Origin: Isoetes taiwanensis | Taxonomy: Eukaryota > Streptophyta > Lycopodiopsida > Isoetales > Isoetaceae | DNA: 64,000 bases | Assembly: GCA_021234155.1 (NCBI GenBank) | Contig: JAJEKV010000002.1 | Span: 35,132,128 to 35,196,127 of the forward strand | Direction of reading: 5' to 3' | Shown: positions 22,602 to 34,742 of the stretch, piece by piece | Position numbering within the stretch: the stretch's first letter is position 1 | Layout: each line of letters begins with the position of its first letter | The notes under the pieces: generated by a model | What the model saw: the letters and a program-made list of their open reading frames with translations, nothing else | Database searches by the model: none | Told to the model about the DNA's origin: nothing | Position numbers and translations under genes: made by a program

Positions 22602-23650
22602 ATTCTAGAATGGGACTCGCAAGAAACCAACAAACCGCCCATAGATAGGCTCCTCATTCATCTCAGCAGATTTTCTACAATGGTGGACAGTGGGTAGCCG
22701 CACACATGCGAACTACCCACGATAAATAAAGGGAAAATCCAATTATATCATTTGGACCCCAAAACAAATACAATGCTAATAGATAAGTGGCTGATGTACC
22801 TGCCGAAAACTTATCACCGGGATTAAAAAACCCCGCCCTTTCGGGTTTCCGAGGAAAAACCCTAGTGATAAGCCTTCGGCAAGGGGCTTAGACAAACGTA
22901 AGGCATAGAATCGCTCCCAAAACCCCTGCATGGAGAAGTCGAAACAGATGCCGCTCGCCAACCTGTCCCTGCACATCACCAACACAACAAACGAGAAAAG
23001 GTACCAGAGAATAGCATCACCCAGCGGGTGGAAAAAAAGCATCACCCAGCGGGTGGAAAAACATGATAAATAGAACTTGTACAAATTATAATAAACAAAG
23101 AAGGGGGGGAGAGTGGGTTCAAAGAGAATAAGGTACTTCTGAGAGAAGAGGAAGCACCGATGAGACGTGGATGCAGAAACGCGCCTGAAATAGCGAACTC
23201 CCAACCAAAACGGGCATGCGCCGCCCGCATGCATGCATGACATGCATGCTCGTCCCATTCTAGAATGGCGATCGGATGTCTCGGATCGATGCGATTCTAG
23301 AATGGAACTCGCAAGAAACCAACAAACCGCCCGACTACCAGAGAACTTCCTTACAAACTAGGATCGAGGACGAAGGTCACAGGACGAGGCCAAAGGCCGG
23401 AAAAGGATAGCAAGAAAGATACGCCAAATTGGCTAAACCAGGCAGGAAGAAGCCCCTCCCCTGCCTGGAAACAATTCAAAGAGAATAAGGTACTGCTGAG
23501 AGAAGAGGAAGCGCCGATGAGACGTGGATGCAGAAACGCGCCTGAAATAGTGAACTCCCAACCAAAATGGGCATGCGCCGCCCGCATGCATGCATGACAT
23601 GCATGCTCGTCCCATTCTAGAATGGCGATCCGATGTCTCGGATCGATGCG
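22602..23650 (-). repeat. Structured repeat B (partial dimer, 692 + 357 bp)
   Basis: Same plan as repeat A with different sequence. It starts 'attctagaatgggactcgc' (22602), has an internal junction at 23293/23294, and ends at 23650 at the equivalent point ('gatcgatgcg'). A 176-bp segment is present twice, 23118-23293 and 23475-23650, with about 5 differences. The terminal inverted arms (23252-23266 with 23294-23308, one mismatch) differ from those of repeat A in both strands of the stem. It contains a hairpin at 22690-22720, the conserved motif at 22810-22872 and two CACCC hairpins at 23013-23061. No protein recognised. Confidence 0.6.
22810..22872 (-). ncRNA. Conserved structured motif, copy in repeat B
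   Basis: Best-preserved copy: the outer stem CTTATCAC/GTGATAAG is perfect, and the apical hairpin CCC-GAAA-GGG (minus strand) has a GNRA tetraloop. The inner helices GGG/CCC and CCUCG/CGGGG match the copies at 7634 and 59537. Function unknown. Confidence 0.5.
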
Positions 23651-25814
23651 ATTGGTACCAAGGACATAAGAAATGTGCAATAGACGGATTTCTGGATTTC
23701 TTCTTCAAAAATAGAGTGAATCGTTCTTCTGAAATTGCCGTTTTGCAATGCGACCGGGCAATGCTTAAGACGGTTTGACAAAGCACATGCACAAGATGTA
23801 CCGGTATTTTATTCTCTTGCGATAACACTCAAATAGCACATCATTTGATGGCACTGCCAGGTAAAGGTCCAGTTCATAGAAGATTTTCTACATACATGTT
23901 ATATACATAGCTAAAAATTTGGGAATATTGAAGGAGTTTTGAGGTCACTCATCTTATGTAATCAATGTCATATTTACAAGTAAAAGAATCAATGCTTCAA
24001 GTAATGGTTTAGTGAAGTTAAGTTTCTAAGTATCATCATTCCCTCAAAGTACACGTATGTATGCAAGTTTTAGATGTTAAAACTACAGACTGTGTTTAGG
24101 CATTCAATTTGTGTTTGCTTCATATGTTTCCTTTTTAGGGTGATTGATGTTGTATATATGCAGGTTTAAGCTGTCAAAATGCATACTGCACTCAGTTCAA
24201 GCCACCACCTCCTTTAAGGGTATTGAGTATTTTTCATGTTTGTTTTATAAGTTTTCTTTTGAAAGTAATTGATATATTTTTGCAGAGGAAGGAGATGTGT
24301 ACGTGCATTTTTCACAAAAAATAATGTGGAACATGTAATCAATCATCTTCTATTTACATCATGACTTTGCAACGCTAGGTTGTTTCTACTTTTTGAATAT
24401 TTACATTTGTTATGCCTATTAAATTTTACCTAAAAGGAAATGTATGTTGCCAAGTAGCTGATTAAAAGTTTTTCTTGTTTGTCAAGAGAGAGGATAGAGA
24501 TTTTGTTGCTGCATGCATTTCTCCTGAAGGGAAATGTCTGTGTTGGAGAAGACTGTTGCTTAACAGATCGGAAAATGCCTCATTATATGCAGGCAGCATG
24601 TTTGATATTTCTCTCCTTATGCAAAAACATACATTTAGAAAAGCTTGATTAGGAAAGATGAGATGTTCTAGATAGCTACAATCTACTTAATTAAAAAGCA
24701 AAAACATACATTTAGAAAAGCTTGATTAGGAAAGATGAGATGTTCTAGAGAGCTACAATCTACGTAATTAAAAATAGACGTTCTGGATAGATACAATCTA
24801 CATATTTAGTGAGTTACATATAATCTTATAAATTTGGCATCATGTCATTAGGATACTAAATGTATGGGTGGGACGCATGCACATACTGCCAATTATATTG
24901 TCCAATGAGTCGATGCATTTTCATTGACGACATTAGCAGCAAAAGTCCAATAGCTAAATTCTATTAATACAATGGGAATGGGTATCATCACCTTGGTTTC
25001 ACCAACACCATGCCCAGTATCAAGGCAATCTGGCCTTGCCATTTGGCATCTCAGCAACCTCGCACAACTAACATTCACAAGTACTTACTAACATTTCCCA
25101 ACCGACTTATTAAGAGACATCTAGCATTGGAGATAAGAGACATCCCTTTTCCTTCTCTGAGCTGGAGATAACTGTGATACATAGTTCAAAGTGGCACGTG
25201 CTTTTATAATTTTTAAAATTTCATATTTCATGCTAAGATATTTTAAATACCTTTATGTTTGAAGCTATGTATTGTTATTATTGGCCCAAGATCTTAATCT
25301 TAAAACTTTCAATGCAGCCCAAAAGGCTCTAAAGGGAATGCATATACCCAAAAGGAGCTATGTGCATGAAATGCTAGGAATTTAAAGCAAAAAATACATC
25401 CACAAAAGCCTAAAGCTTGACAAGCTCTAAACCACGCTAAACTATATGCACTCCATTACATCCACCATTACACCATGCTTTTTGTTATTCCTACCCATAG
25501 CTAATGCCTAAACCCTAAACAACTATACTTGGCACTCCAGTACGTCTACAAGTTCTATTACACATTCTTATTCCACCTATAAATCAAATTAGTCACCCAT
25601 TCCACACGTCCACGGCTAATGCCCGGCATCGCAGGGCACACGTTTCTAGTATATGGTTATGATGTTATATGGTTATATGGTTATATTTTGTTGTTTATTG
25701 TTTTGTACTGTTCATGGTTATGTGGTTATAATGTGTCTTCTTTCATTTAGGGAGCATGTGAGATAAGCAGAATTGAGCCAAGCAAGCCAAACGCAGGACA
25801 TTGCCCCAGGCTCC
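23651..25814. other. Intergenic, AT-rich, small tandem duplication
   Basis: No gene recognised. A ~70-bp unit is tandemly duplicated at about 24627-24775 ('catacatttagaaaagcttgattagg' occurs twice). Confidence 0.4.
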
Positions 25815-28272
25815 AATGGAGGAAGATGGATTGCTTATTGTTGCACCTGTGCAACGGGATGGTCTTTGCAGAGGACATCATAACTGCAGTGGATCCATCT
25901 GATAGTATGAATGATCAAAGGCTGGGAGATTATCATCTTGGTATTGGCATTGGGAAGCTTCTTATCTAGGTTGATATAATCATGTCCCAGGGGAGCTCCA
26001 GTGAATGCATTGTGTGCTCGGGGTTGCTCGAGTCTCAAACTCAGTTAAGATGGCCAATTAGATATAATACACACAAGAATGGTAACCTAGAAGGCCCAAC
26101 TGAAGTAGAAACCCTGAGGCCCAGCCCAGGCAATGTGGAAGGTTTGGTGGTGGATGAGCATCCTTTGATTACGAGGAAGAGGCACTACATGTTTCATAAA
26201 AGACAGCCAAGGGTGCCCAAAAGGGCTAGAAGTGATAGATATTTACAAAGGATGGAAAGTATGGCACCAACCAAAGAAAACCTAGAAGCAATTAGGGGAC
26301 AAGAGTGTTGCACTCTAGATTGCACAGTCCACTATAGTGTGGATGACCTTGTGGAACCAAGGTCCCAATACATTGGACAGCTTCAGAACGATAGGATTAA
26401 TTTCATCTACTCCTTGTATAGAAATTCCTGCTATGATGAAAATCCAGGAATATTACGTTATCAATTGAGGGCCTGAAGGTATGTATGAGATTGAGAGCAT
26501 TAAGATGGATTCTTGGCCTGAGCAAGACATCATTTTACAGATACTGGGAGCAGGTCAGAAAAGGGCACAGGTTGTTCCAGCATGGCAATGCACTGACTTT
26601 GAAACCTAGAGCAAACACTTTGAAGGCTATTGCAGTCTTCGAGAGCTTTGTGAGATACATGTTTCAATCTATGCTGCATAAGTCAAAGGTGAACGAGCAC
26701 GGTGTACGAGTGGTCCAAATGGTGTTGCCACAACGTTACATCCAGAAAGAGTGCCTTAAAGAGGTCAACTCCATTCTAGAAACTACTGGAGATCGGCCTC
26801 TTTCTCAATCATCTTTCAGCAGGTTATGGAAAACTCACTTCTTAGACGTGTGTGTCTTGCAAAACATGCCATTCTCAAAGTGCCCACTTGCATTCAATTG
26901 AATGATACACTTCACCAACTGCAATAGAGAAAGAAAAAATGGCAATCAGGGAGCAATTTGCAGATCACCAATCAGACCAAATATCGTGTAGACAGCTATT
27001 AGCAGTGGAGAACATTTTTCCAGATGCAGCCTAACAGATTTTTGTGTATCATTCATGATAAGATGGACCAACACAAGACTTTCTTGCCAAAGCTAGATCC
27101 TTTGCCCAAGCATTGTCAAAACGCTTTTCAGATGAAAGTAGGCCTAGCGGGTGTCTTGACACATGGGCATGGAACTGGCACTTATGGTCACTTTGTGAAG
27201 GTGGGGTTCATGATGGTTGGGCATACACATGATGATATAGATGTATTCTTCGAAACTTTCTCTACCAAGCTCAAGAGAGAAAATGTGACTAGTCTCTCTG
27301 AACTAATGGATGTGTTTGAGAGCTGCATTGACCCCAACCAAATGGCTTTCTTGATGGATGAGGTTGCAGATTAGAAATCATTTGTCGAGGGATACTTGCC
27401 AGATGGTAAGGATCAGTTGATAGGACACACAAAGCCACTTCAGTTCAAGTTTTGGGTCAGGGATGGAACACCGATCATGTAATATAAGTGGAGACCAGAT
27501 GATAAGTTGTGGATGCCTGTACAAGGAATCAAGTTGTGGCAAAGGGAGCTACATGTGAAGTTCTTATTCCTAGAGGGGAGCCAAAACCACTTCCTCCTTT
27601 CAAGACTGTTAAGGATTCTAGCCAACTAGTGAAGGGCATCAAGCATTATATAATGCACTGGGAGGATGTTCGAAATGGAAAGCACACCTCCACTCTGAAG
27701 AATAATCACACGGACTCCCTAATCAATTATTGAGGGAAAGTAGTGACATGCTTAGAAATAGAACAGCCATGCGGGGGGGAAGCTAAGAGAGGGTTCTTAT
27801 CAGAGTCTAGATGGGAGGGTTCTCATGGAGTAAGCACATCTAAGAAAGTTGACTTGGATCCTAATAATGGCCCCAAGTGGTCTGTGGGAAGCAAGGCCTC
27901 AAGGCCGAAGTGGTTTGATCTTCCCTGGGATCCTTTTGAGGACATCAAGGATACTTTGTGCTAGTAAGGCCTGACGATGAGGATTGTCCAATTTGGTTAG
28001 GGATGGCACTCTCTGATGTTACCACCACCATGTCTGATGGAGAGGAGTTGTGTCCTGGATTCCAGATTCAATATTGGGAGCCCGTTGGAAGGCACAAGAG
28101 GAGCAACTTGAAGGAGCAATACACCGACTGCTGGGAGAAGAAGTGGAGGACAAATCATGCTGATCCTCAAAGGAGGGAATTGATGGAGTGTGTGGTATGG
28201 TCATATCCAACTTGTCACATTTCAAAGGACAAGACCACAAGATCCCTAAAAGGGAGATGGACAAAGCCATAA
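25815..28272 (+). pseudogene. Transposase-like element gene (DUF7869-type), riddled with stops
   Basis: A string of plus-strand frames (25982-26476, 26485-26901, 27024-27374, 27509-27964, 27958-28272) reads as one large protein. The clearest block, 27048-27300, has 'HDKMDQHKTFLPKL', then 'VGHTHDDIDVFF'; this resembles the H-D-x-D segment of uncharacterised transposase-like plant proteins (DUF7869 type). In-frame stops interrupt otherwise continuous coding: TAG at about 27373, TAA at about 27480 and TGA at about 27731, plus frame changes such as the one near 27960 ('RPDDEDCPIWLGMA'). Upstream at 25815 a start ('MEEDGLLIVAPVQRDG') ends at a stop within 30 codons. The family assignment is from memory of motif style and is moderate. 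Confidence 0.55.
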
Positions 28273-28795
28273 GCAACCTCCATGCGATAGCATTGCATGA
28301 GGGTAAATAAAATTGAGAAGCTTGAAAACTTTCTCAACTCATGGTTTGTAATACTTATGAGGAAAACAAGTGACCCAGTTCTTGGTTTATGATGTGTACT
28401 TCTATACAAACATTCAATTCAATTTTATTTTATTTTATTTTTTTAGTATTAATGGATACTTTTCCTGATTGAAATCCGATTTGGACAAAGCAAGTTCGTC
28501 AAAAGCCTTGAACCTTTAAAGATGAGAACTTCAGACATGCTTTGAACTTTTGAACCTTTGAACTTCAGAAAACTTAGTGTAAAATTCATAGAGAAAACTT
28601 GCTGACTAAATTCATAAACAAAACTTGCTGACTAATTTCATAAACAAAACTTGCTGAAAATTTGGAGTCCAAGGTCATAACTTTAACAAAACTTGTTGAT
28701 ATGCATTTTAGAGTATCAGAATTTGAACCTAATTTCAACCAGTATTCTCAAAGTTTTTTTTTTGCTGCACTTTAGTGACAGAAATTACATGACAT
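28273..28795. other. Intergenic, short degenerate repeats
   Basis: At 28590-28650 a ~30-bp unit 'cttgctgacta..ttcataaacaaaa' is repeated about three times. No gene. Confidence 0.35.
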
Positions 28796-29630
28796 TGATC
28801 ATGAACAGCCACCTACTCTGTCATTATCCAAGATTACAATGCTTAAAGTGCTCAGGGGCTTGCAAATCTTGCATTGCACGGCAGATTCACGATGGAAGCT
28901 ATTCTTTTTACCATCCAAATAAAATTGAAAGTCACCATAATAGCAAAATGGCTCTACTAGTTTCCTGCACTCGAATAATGTCCATTCTTGTTCCACATTA
29001 AAAATTCTATCATCCATACCCATACAAGCTATTGGGAGCTCCATTGAATTTGAAGTGGCCGAATGGTCTTCCACCGCCTTCCATTCCCAACGATGTCATT
29101 CTCAAATGTGTCGTCTTCTCTCCACAAAAAAATTTGCATACAATATCTGCTTGATGAGTCTATACCTGCAGTAGCATGTGCCAAACATTTCAGACTTAAT
29201 CAAAGACAAATGTGAATAAAGCAATATACCTGAACACTAGTGTGTTGCATGCAACCGAGGTTTCGGTCAGTTGCCCTCCACTTTCGTGCTACCTAATTTT
29301 TCTGTTACTTGGGAGCAGCAAGTTTGATGCTTCAGGTGTAATTTTACTGATCGTGTATGTTACTGATGCCACATTAATCTTATCATGCTTGAAAAAGAAA
29401 GCAAAGGCAGCAATTGGTAGAAATATTTTGAATGCACATCTCACCCCACCTCTTTCTGTCAGTGTTCTAAAGAATTCAGCTCCAACACATTCTTGATATG
29501 CTGTTACAAGACTCCTGTCACAAAAATCAGCATCAATTTGCTTCAATCTGGCTCTCCAATCTTGGCCAGCTTACCAATACCTGCACGAGAGACCGTATAA
29601 TGATACTTGTGAAAGAAAATACCTCGAACT
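28796..29630 (-). other. Possible exons of an unrecognised minus-strand gene
   Basis: Short open blocks on the minus strand have plausible splice borders. About 29629-29560 follows TTTTTCAG and ends TGCAG|GTATTG. About 29520-29450 follows GTGACAG and encodes 'SLVTAYQECVGAEFFRTL'. At 29150-29040 lies 'FLWREDDTFENDIVGNGRRW', and at 28990-28800 'ECRKLVEPFCYYGDFQFYLD' and 'CKICKPLSTLSIVI'. These read like real protein but I do not recognise the family, and frame breaks near 29070 suggest decay. Together with 29777-30064 they could be one gene or pseudogene. Confidence 0.3.
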
Positions 29631-29776
29631 CTCAAGGTAGATGTAGTTTCCTGAAAAATCAATTGATCAAGCTTGTGATGATACACTTCAAACACACTAG
29701 TAATGCTGCAGGCAGAAACTTTGTCAGTGTAATTTGAAGAATAAATGGTATTGGCTTAAAGATCTGGGCTTCCAGA

Positions 29777-30064
29777 AACTTTTTTGTTGCCAAATCAGAG
29801 CTAATGTAGCCACGCTCCACAATGACCTCGTTCAACTTAGTGCCTCCTGAACCAAATATAATTCCTTTTACACGGACCTTCCAGTGGACAATCACATCCT
29901 TTACTCTGGCTCTTTTCACTGTATGAGTACCTGTGGATCTAGGACGGAGGGTAACGTAGCAGCCAACAGAAATAACAAAGTCAAACCATTCGCCATTAGC
30001 ATCCTTGACATTGTGAAGGACTACTGTTCTTACTTCAGATCGGCCTTCAGATCGATTGCCCAGA
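29777..30064 (-). CDS. Probable exon of an unrecognised protein
   Basis: About 96 codons stay open on the minus strand after a TTTGCAG acceptor. The protein has normal composition: 'VLHNVKDANGEWFDFVISVG', 'VKDVIVHWKVRVKG', 'GGTKLNEVIVERGYISS'. It looks like a host gene exon or an old gene fragment. The 3' border is uncertain. I cannot name a family; a chromatin or SMC-hinge-type protein crossed my mind but nothing decisive supports it. Confidence 0.35.
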
Positions 30065-30222
30065 CTGCAAATGCCAAGAACAAAACGTTAGTCTTATGGA
30101 AAACTTGAGCGGCTAGATCCATCAAAACATTACCCTGACTAGCCTCTGCTCTTCAAAAACAATTTGGCAGACCAGAACCTTACTCTATTTGGAGTATATC
30201 CGTACTTGAAACCCGCAAGAGA

Positions 30223-31028
30223 TTAAAGAAATGGAGGATTATAGACTTGAAGAAAGTTGTTATAAGATATATAGTACGTGCGATTATGTAAGTTCATATG
30301 GAAGTGGCAAATCTACGAGCAATGAGGTTGAGGCATACAAAATAGGAAATGATGAAATGATTCTTGATGATTCTACAGAAACTCAAGAGCTTCAAAATGG
30401 CAATAGATGAATTAGAATTCTTTAAAGAGGAAATTGAGGAGAAAGTTGATTGCTATGATATCAAATATATGTTTATCATCCACTGTATGAAAACAAGAAA
30501 TAAATCATGAAATTGAGGAAGAAAATGTCAATGATGCAAATAATATGGAAGCTTGGATTGGGAAATAAACTTGCACTCAAAATAGTTGAAAGACATGATA
30601 CAGATGATGAAAATTTGGTAACACATGTGGCTATTTATGAAATTGTGAAAATACCTCCAATCCTTAAAGAATTCCAAAGAGCAACTCTCATGGATATAGA
30701 GGGGAACATGCCTATCATCAATAGATTATCCTACCAAAAAGTGGTCCCAAAAGTTAAAGCCACTACAAGGCCTTGTCTCCAAATCACAGAGAATGCAAAC
30801 AAGTATGACACGAAGAATGTTAAAGATGTGATTGCTTTTGAGCAATCCAAGTTCAAGGCTAGTTCTTTCATATGGATACTTATTCATTATGACACCTTGC
30901 TTCGTCAAGAACCAGAACCCAAGGTCAAAATCAAACATCCCACTGAGAAGAGTGATGAGAACCTAGGTTCTCATCAAAAGTTGGGGGGAAATACATTTAG
31001 GGGTTTTCCACCTTTTGCATGCATTTAA
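30223..31028 (+). CDS. Hypothetical open frames
   Basis: Two plus-strand frames follow each other: about 30223-30410 ('MEDYRLEESCYKIYSTCDYV', acidic) and 30507-31028 (173 codons, Lys/Glu-rich, ending 'FRGFPPFACI'). Composition is that of a coding sequence, but no domain is recognised. They may be remains of one retroelement gene, since both lie in repeat-rich DNA. No splice sites were identified. Confidence 0.25.
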
Positions 31029-31896
31029 CACAATGGCTATTACATTGGAAGATAATAGCATTATTGGCATGGGTCCACATCACCAAATGTTATTCATAAT
31101 TGGTCCATGTTAGTGATCCTGCCACATCATTGCCATGTCATTGATCCATATGAAAAGGCACATAGAGAAAGAACAAAAACTACCATTTTTCCATGTCATA
31201 TGCCATGTTAGTTCCATGTCATTGCCACACAGTCACACATTCATCTATAAATAGGCATTTCTCTAGATCAAAACCAACTGATATAAGTTCCATGTTCTAA
31301 ACCAAATGAAGCAAGATGTTGGAAAAGAAAATATCCAATCGTTCTAATATCGTATACCACCTAGAGCGAAATACATCTATAGTGGCTTTTATATACATGA
31401 ATGCACTCTCAGCATAAGATATGTATAGTATGATCTCCCCAGTTTTCTAGAATCTCTGCATTGCAAGCTTCCAAGAAGCTCTGCCCTGCATGCTGCATAC
31501 CCTAACCTTCTCCTAACATAGAAGCTTCGAAATTCTAGAGCCAAAATATGAAATCTCGACTTTGAACCAAAACTTTGCATACCATCCTTCGAGCTAGCAA
31601 CTCAAAACTTGCCATATAAAGGAACACAGGGAAAGGATTTACGTTGAAGAGGGATCATGATCCCAAAAAATCAAATGAAGCAATAGTGGCATGTCCTTTG
31701 GGCAACCCAAAAGAATGTGAGAATAGAATCTGCATTATATGTGTTTAGATGGCTATACATTATGTAGGGTAAGGAATTGGATCCCATTCTACACATATAT
31801 AAGTGAGTTTCAAATTTCTATTTTCTGTTTTTGTCCTGGTTATTTTTTCTGCGCCGCAATCGATTTGTTGCTTTTATTGCCACGTTTTTTCTTGAC

Positions 31897-31901
31897 GATC
31901 T
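31897..31901 (+). repeat. Target-site duplication (left) of short LTR element
   Basis: 'gatct' directly before the 5' LTR, and again after the 3' LTR at 34738-34742. Confidence 0.8.
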
Positions 31902-32475
31902 TGATATGGATATGGTAGCTCGGGGGAGTGGCCTTGAATGTTGGTCTTGGTGGACTAGCATGGGTGTGTGAGAAGGGCAAACTAATAGCATGGCAAGGCA
32001 AGTAAATTGGCAATAATATCTTATGTTAGTAGAAGCTAAATAATATCTTAGATATTATGGCTAAAGTCCAGTCCAAAAATAACAGTTTCTAAAAGGCCAA
32101 TTTCAAAAGATCATATCTCAGCGAATATAAGTCAGATTATGGCGATCTAGGGCTCATTGGAAAGCTCTCAGTGTCTAGTTTCCGGACTTGGGTGGCCCAT
32201 TCGCTAAATCCTTGTGGATCGTGAGATATCGCCAAAAGAGTGGCCGTTGGCGCAAACTGGACTGCACAACCAAGATTAGCTTTTTTGAAGAGAACCAAGC
32301 TCCTTGCATAGAAATTGCCATTGCTTTCTGCCTTGCTGTTAATCTGCCAGTTCTCAACACTGGTTGGCCCAGTTGGGTGGAAAACTACCATCAATTACCT
32401 TGTGGTTTTGGATCTTCCTCTAGTTTTGGTGAACTAGAGCCGGATCTTCCTGAGCTATTGGTGTAGCTCATATCA
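31902..32475 (+). repeat. 5' LTR (574 bp)
   Basis: Begins TGATATGG and ends CATATCA. It pairs with 34185-34737 apart from a few substitutions and short indels (for example, the 'gagaagggc' segment is shortened in the 3' copy). Confidence 0.9.
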
Positions 32476-32477
32476 AT

Positions 32478-32489
32478 TGGTATCAGAGC
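32478..32489 (+). other. Primer-binding site (tRNA-iMet)
   Basis: TGGTATCAGAGC two bases after the 5' LTR; standard start of minus-strand cDNA synthesis. Confidence 0.85.
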
Positions 32490-32517
32490 CTGACAATTCT
32501 GCACTGGTAAAGCATTT

Positions 32518-33712
32518 ATGGCATCCAATTCAGGACCAACAGATGCAGAGACTTACTGGAAAGCAATTACCTCAGCTTATACAGCGGCAAACCAGATGGG
32601 AATTTCCATGCATGAATCTCAAGAAGAGGCTATCAGGAAACTAGAGCATCCGGGCGATTACCTTTCGGGTTATGTAAGTGAGGAATTGTTGCGAGAATAT
32701 GAGAACCCCCGCACCTCCGCTACCTTCTAACGAACTGCTCCCATAAATCCGCCTCCTCCCATTGAAGAAGAAATTCTTCCTGGCAAGAAGAATAAGTGCA
32801 AATGGTTGGAAAAGTCCGACATGCCTTCTTTCCGTGGATATCCCGCTAAGCCACCACGGGTTATCCGGATTTCGAGCACACGGGAGTCGTTCTTGAAGAG
32901 AGTTGAAGCAACGGAGGAAGAAAAGTTAGGCGCCATGGATATATATTTAAAAGACAACAAAGAGCCTATGGTGGCGAGGGGAAGAAAGAGACTGGATCCG
33001 AAGAATAAGTAATTGGAATGATTTTAGGAAGGAATTTGAAGCGCATTACCTGCCTCCAGATTATTACCAAGTAATCCAAAGAGAATGGGATCATATTCAG
33101 CAAACCGAGAGAAGGAGTGTGAATGATTTCACCATAAAATTCAATCACTTGGTTGTGCGGATGAATAACATGAGCGCTTCAGAATTGACAAGGAAGTACA
33201 TCAAGCGGATTACGCACGGATATCTTCGCCGGGTTAGCTACTCCGAGGCCCAAGGATTTTACGAGATGCCATAATTTATGCATCCGCTGCTGAGTTGAAG
33301 ATTAATCAGAAAGCAAAAAAGAAGTTATGCATGGCAGCCATACTCCGGCCGGATGGCGAGAATGAGGGGAAAGCGAAAAGGAGAAAGGAAGTAGATGTGA
33401 AAACCCGAGAATGCATCTGAGCAAAAGAAAGGAAGTATGGGTAAGTCCAAGGAAATACGTTGTTTCCGTTGTGGTGGAAATCGCTATCAGAGGTATTGTC
33501 CTGAGAATAAAGTTGTTGTAAGGTCTAGATATTCTCCACAGCCACGAAAAAGCATTGAAGGACAAATGCATAATGTTCACATAGAGGAAATAGATCCAGG
33601 TTTATACGAAGCTGAGAAGTTAAAAGCAGAGAAGAAAGCGGCTCACGTAGCGCATATGGAAGAAGAAAAGAACAAACTGACGATAGATTACCATTTGTCT
33701 GGTAAAAAGTAG
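32518..33712 (+). pseudogene. gag of the short LTR element, broken
   Basis: The start 'MASNSGPTDAETYWKAI' is followed by an in-frame TAA at 32728, more coding to a TAA at 33010, and then the core gag block in another frame (33014-33270): 'WNDFRKEFEAHYLPPDYYQV' and 'SVNDFTIKFNHLVVRMNN', matching the retrotransposon gag helical domain. The last piece (33437-33712) has a damaged CCHC knuckle, CFRCGGNRYQRYC, with His replaced by Tyr and the spacing short by one. It cannot make a normal Gag now. Confidence 0.75.
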
Positions 33713-34184
33713 CATGATTAAGGATTCAGTTTAGAAATTAGATATTTTATATCTGAAATTGTTATATTTCCTTAAGATGATTGTTCATGCCATTAATAAA
33801 ATACAAAATTATGGTTGGTGCCATACTTGTAAACATTAATGGATGAATTTGCAATTTTAGATTGGTGTCTAAGCAAATTGCAAACCAGTAGTTGGTGCTA
33901 CTGGCAGAGGTTGGTGCCTCAATGGAATCCTCCAAAATTCTTATAAACTTGACCCAATTCTTGTATTAGGAAGTTTAATAAACTTAGGATAAACTTAGGA
34001 TTTACCTTATCCAAATCTTTAGCCTCAACAAAAGTGGTCGTCATGAATAGTTGGTGCTATTTGTGAGATCATCACCTTAAACTTGAACTTAAATTATATT
34101 GAGTTGGTGCTCAATTGGATAAATTAAGTTGGTGCTTAATTTATGGACACAACTGAGGTCAGTTGCCTTCAAAAAGGGAGGAAT

Positions 34185-34737
34185 TGATATGGATATGGTA
34201 GCTCGGGGGAGTGGCCTTGAACGTTGGTCTTGGTGGACTAGCATGGGTGTGTGAAAACTAATAGCATGGCAAGGCAAGTAAATTGGCAATAATATCTTAT
34301 GTTAGTAGAAGCTAAATAATATCTTAGATATTATGGCTAAAGTCCAGTCTAAAAATAGCAGTTTCTAAAAGGCCAACTTCAAAAGATCATATCTCAGCGA
34401 ATATAAGTCAGATTATGGCGATCTAGGGCTCATTGGAAAGCTCTCAGTGTCTAGTTTCTGGACTTGGGTGGCCCATTCGCTAACTCCTTGTGGATCGTGA
34501 GATATCGCCAAAAGAGTACAAACTGGACTGCACAACCAAGATTAGCTTTTTGAAGAGAACCAAGCTCCTTGCATAGAAATTGCCATTGCTTTACGCGCTT
34601 TGTTTCGACCGGTTCTCAACAACACGGTTGGCGGTTGGGTGGAGAACTACCATCAATTACCTTGTGGTTTTGGATCTTCCTCTAGTTTTGGTGAACTAGA
34701 GCCGGATCTTCCTGAGCTATTGGTGTAGCTCATATCA
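34185..34737 (+). repeat. 3' LTR (553 bp)
   Basis: Partner of 31902-32475; starts TGATATGG after a polypurine tract and ends CATATCA, followed by the duplicate gatct. Confidence 0.9.
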
Positions 34738-34742
34738 GATCT

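Larger units (their letters stand above)
31902..34737 (+). mobile_element. Non-autonomous LTR retrotransposon, gag only (TR-GAG-like)
   Basis: A complete short element: 5' LTR 31902-32475, primer-binding site complementary to initiator-Met tRNA at 32478-32489 (TGGTATCAGAGC), gag remains 32518-33712, polypurine tract at about 34172-34183 (aaaagggaggaa), 3' LTR 34185-34737, and a 5-bp duplication gatct. The interior is only 1.7 kb and shows no protease, integrase, RT or RNase H. It must have moved using enzymes supplied by another element, as proposed for plant TR-GAG elements. It lies in AT-rich DNA with no gene recognised. Confidence 0.85.

Noticed and set aside
23005-23258. 160-codon minus-strand frame over repeat B
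   Set aside because: No domain; the frame crosses inverted repeats and hairpins and is not kept in the second copy.
23490-23550. Hammerhead-ribozyme-like string (CGATGA ... GAAAC) in the 176-bp repeated segment of repeat B, and a similar one near 7925 in repeat A
   Set aside because: The essential U of CUGANGA is a C in both, the residue before GAAA does not pair with the start of stem II, and no stem III or cleavage triplet fits.
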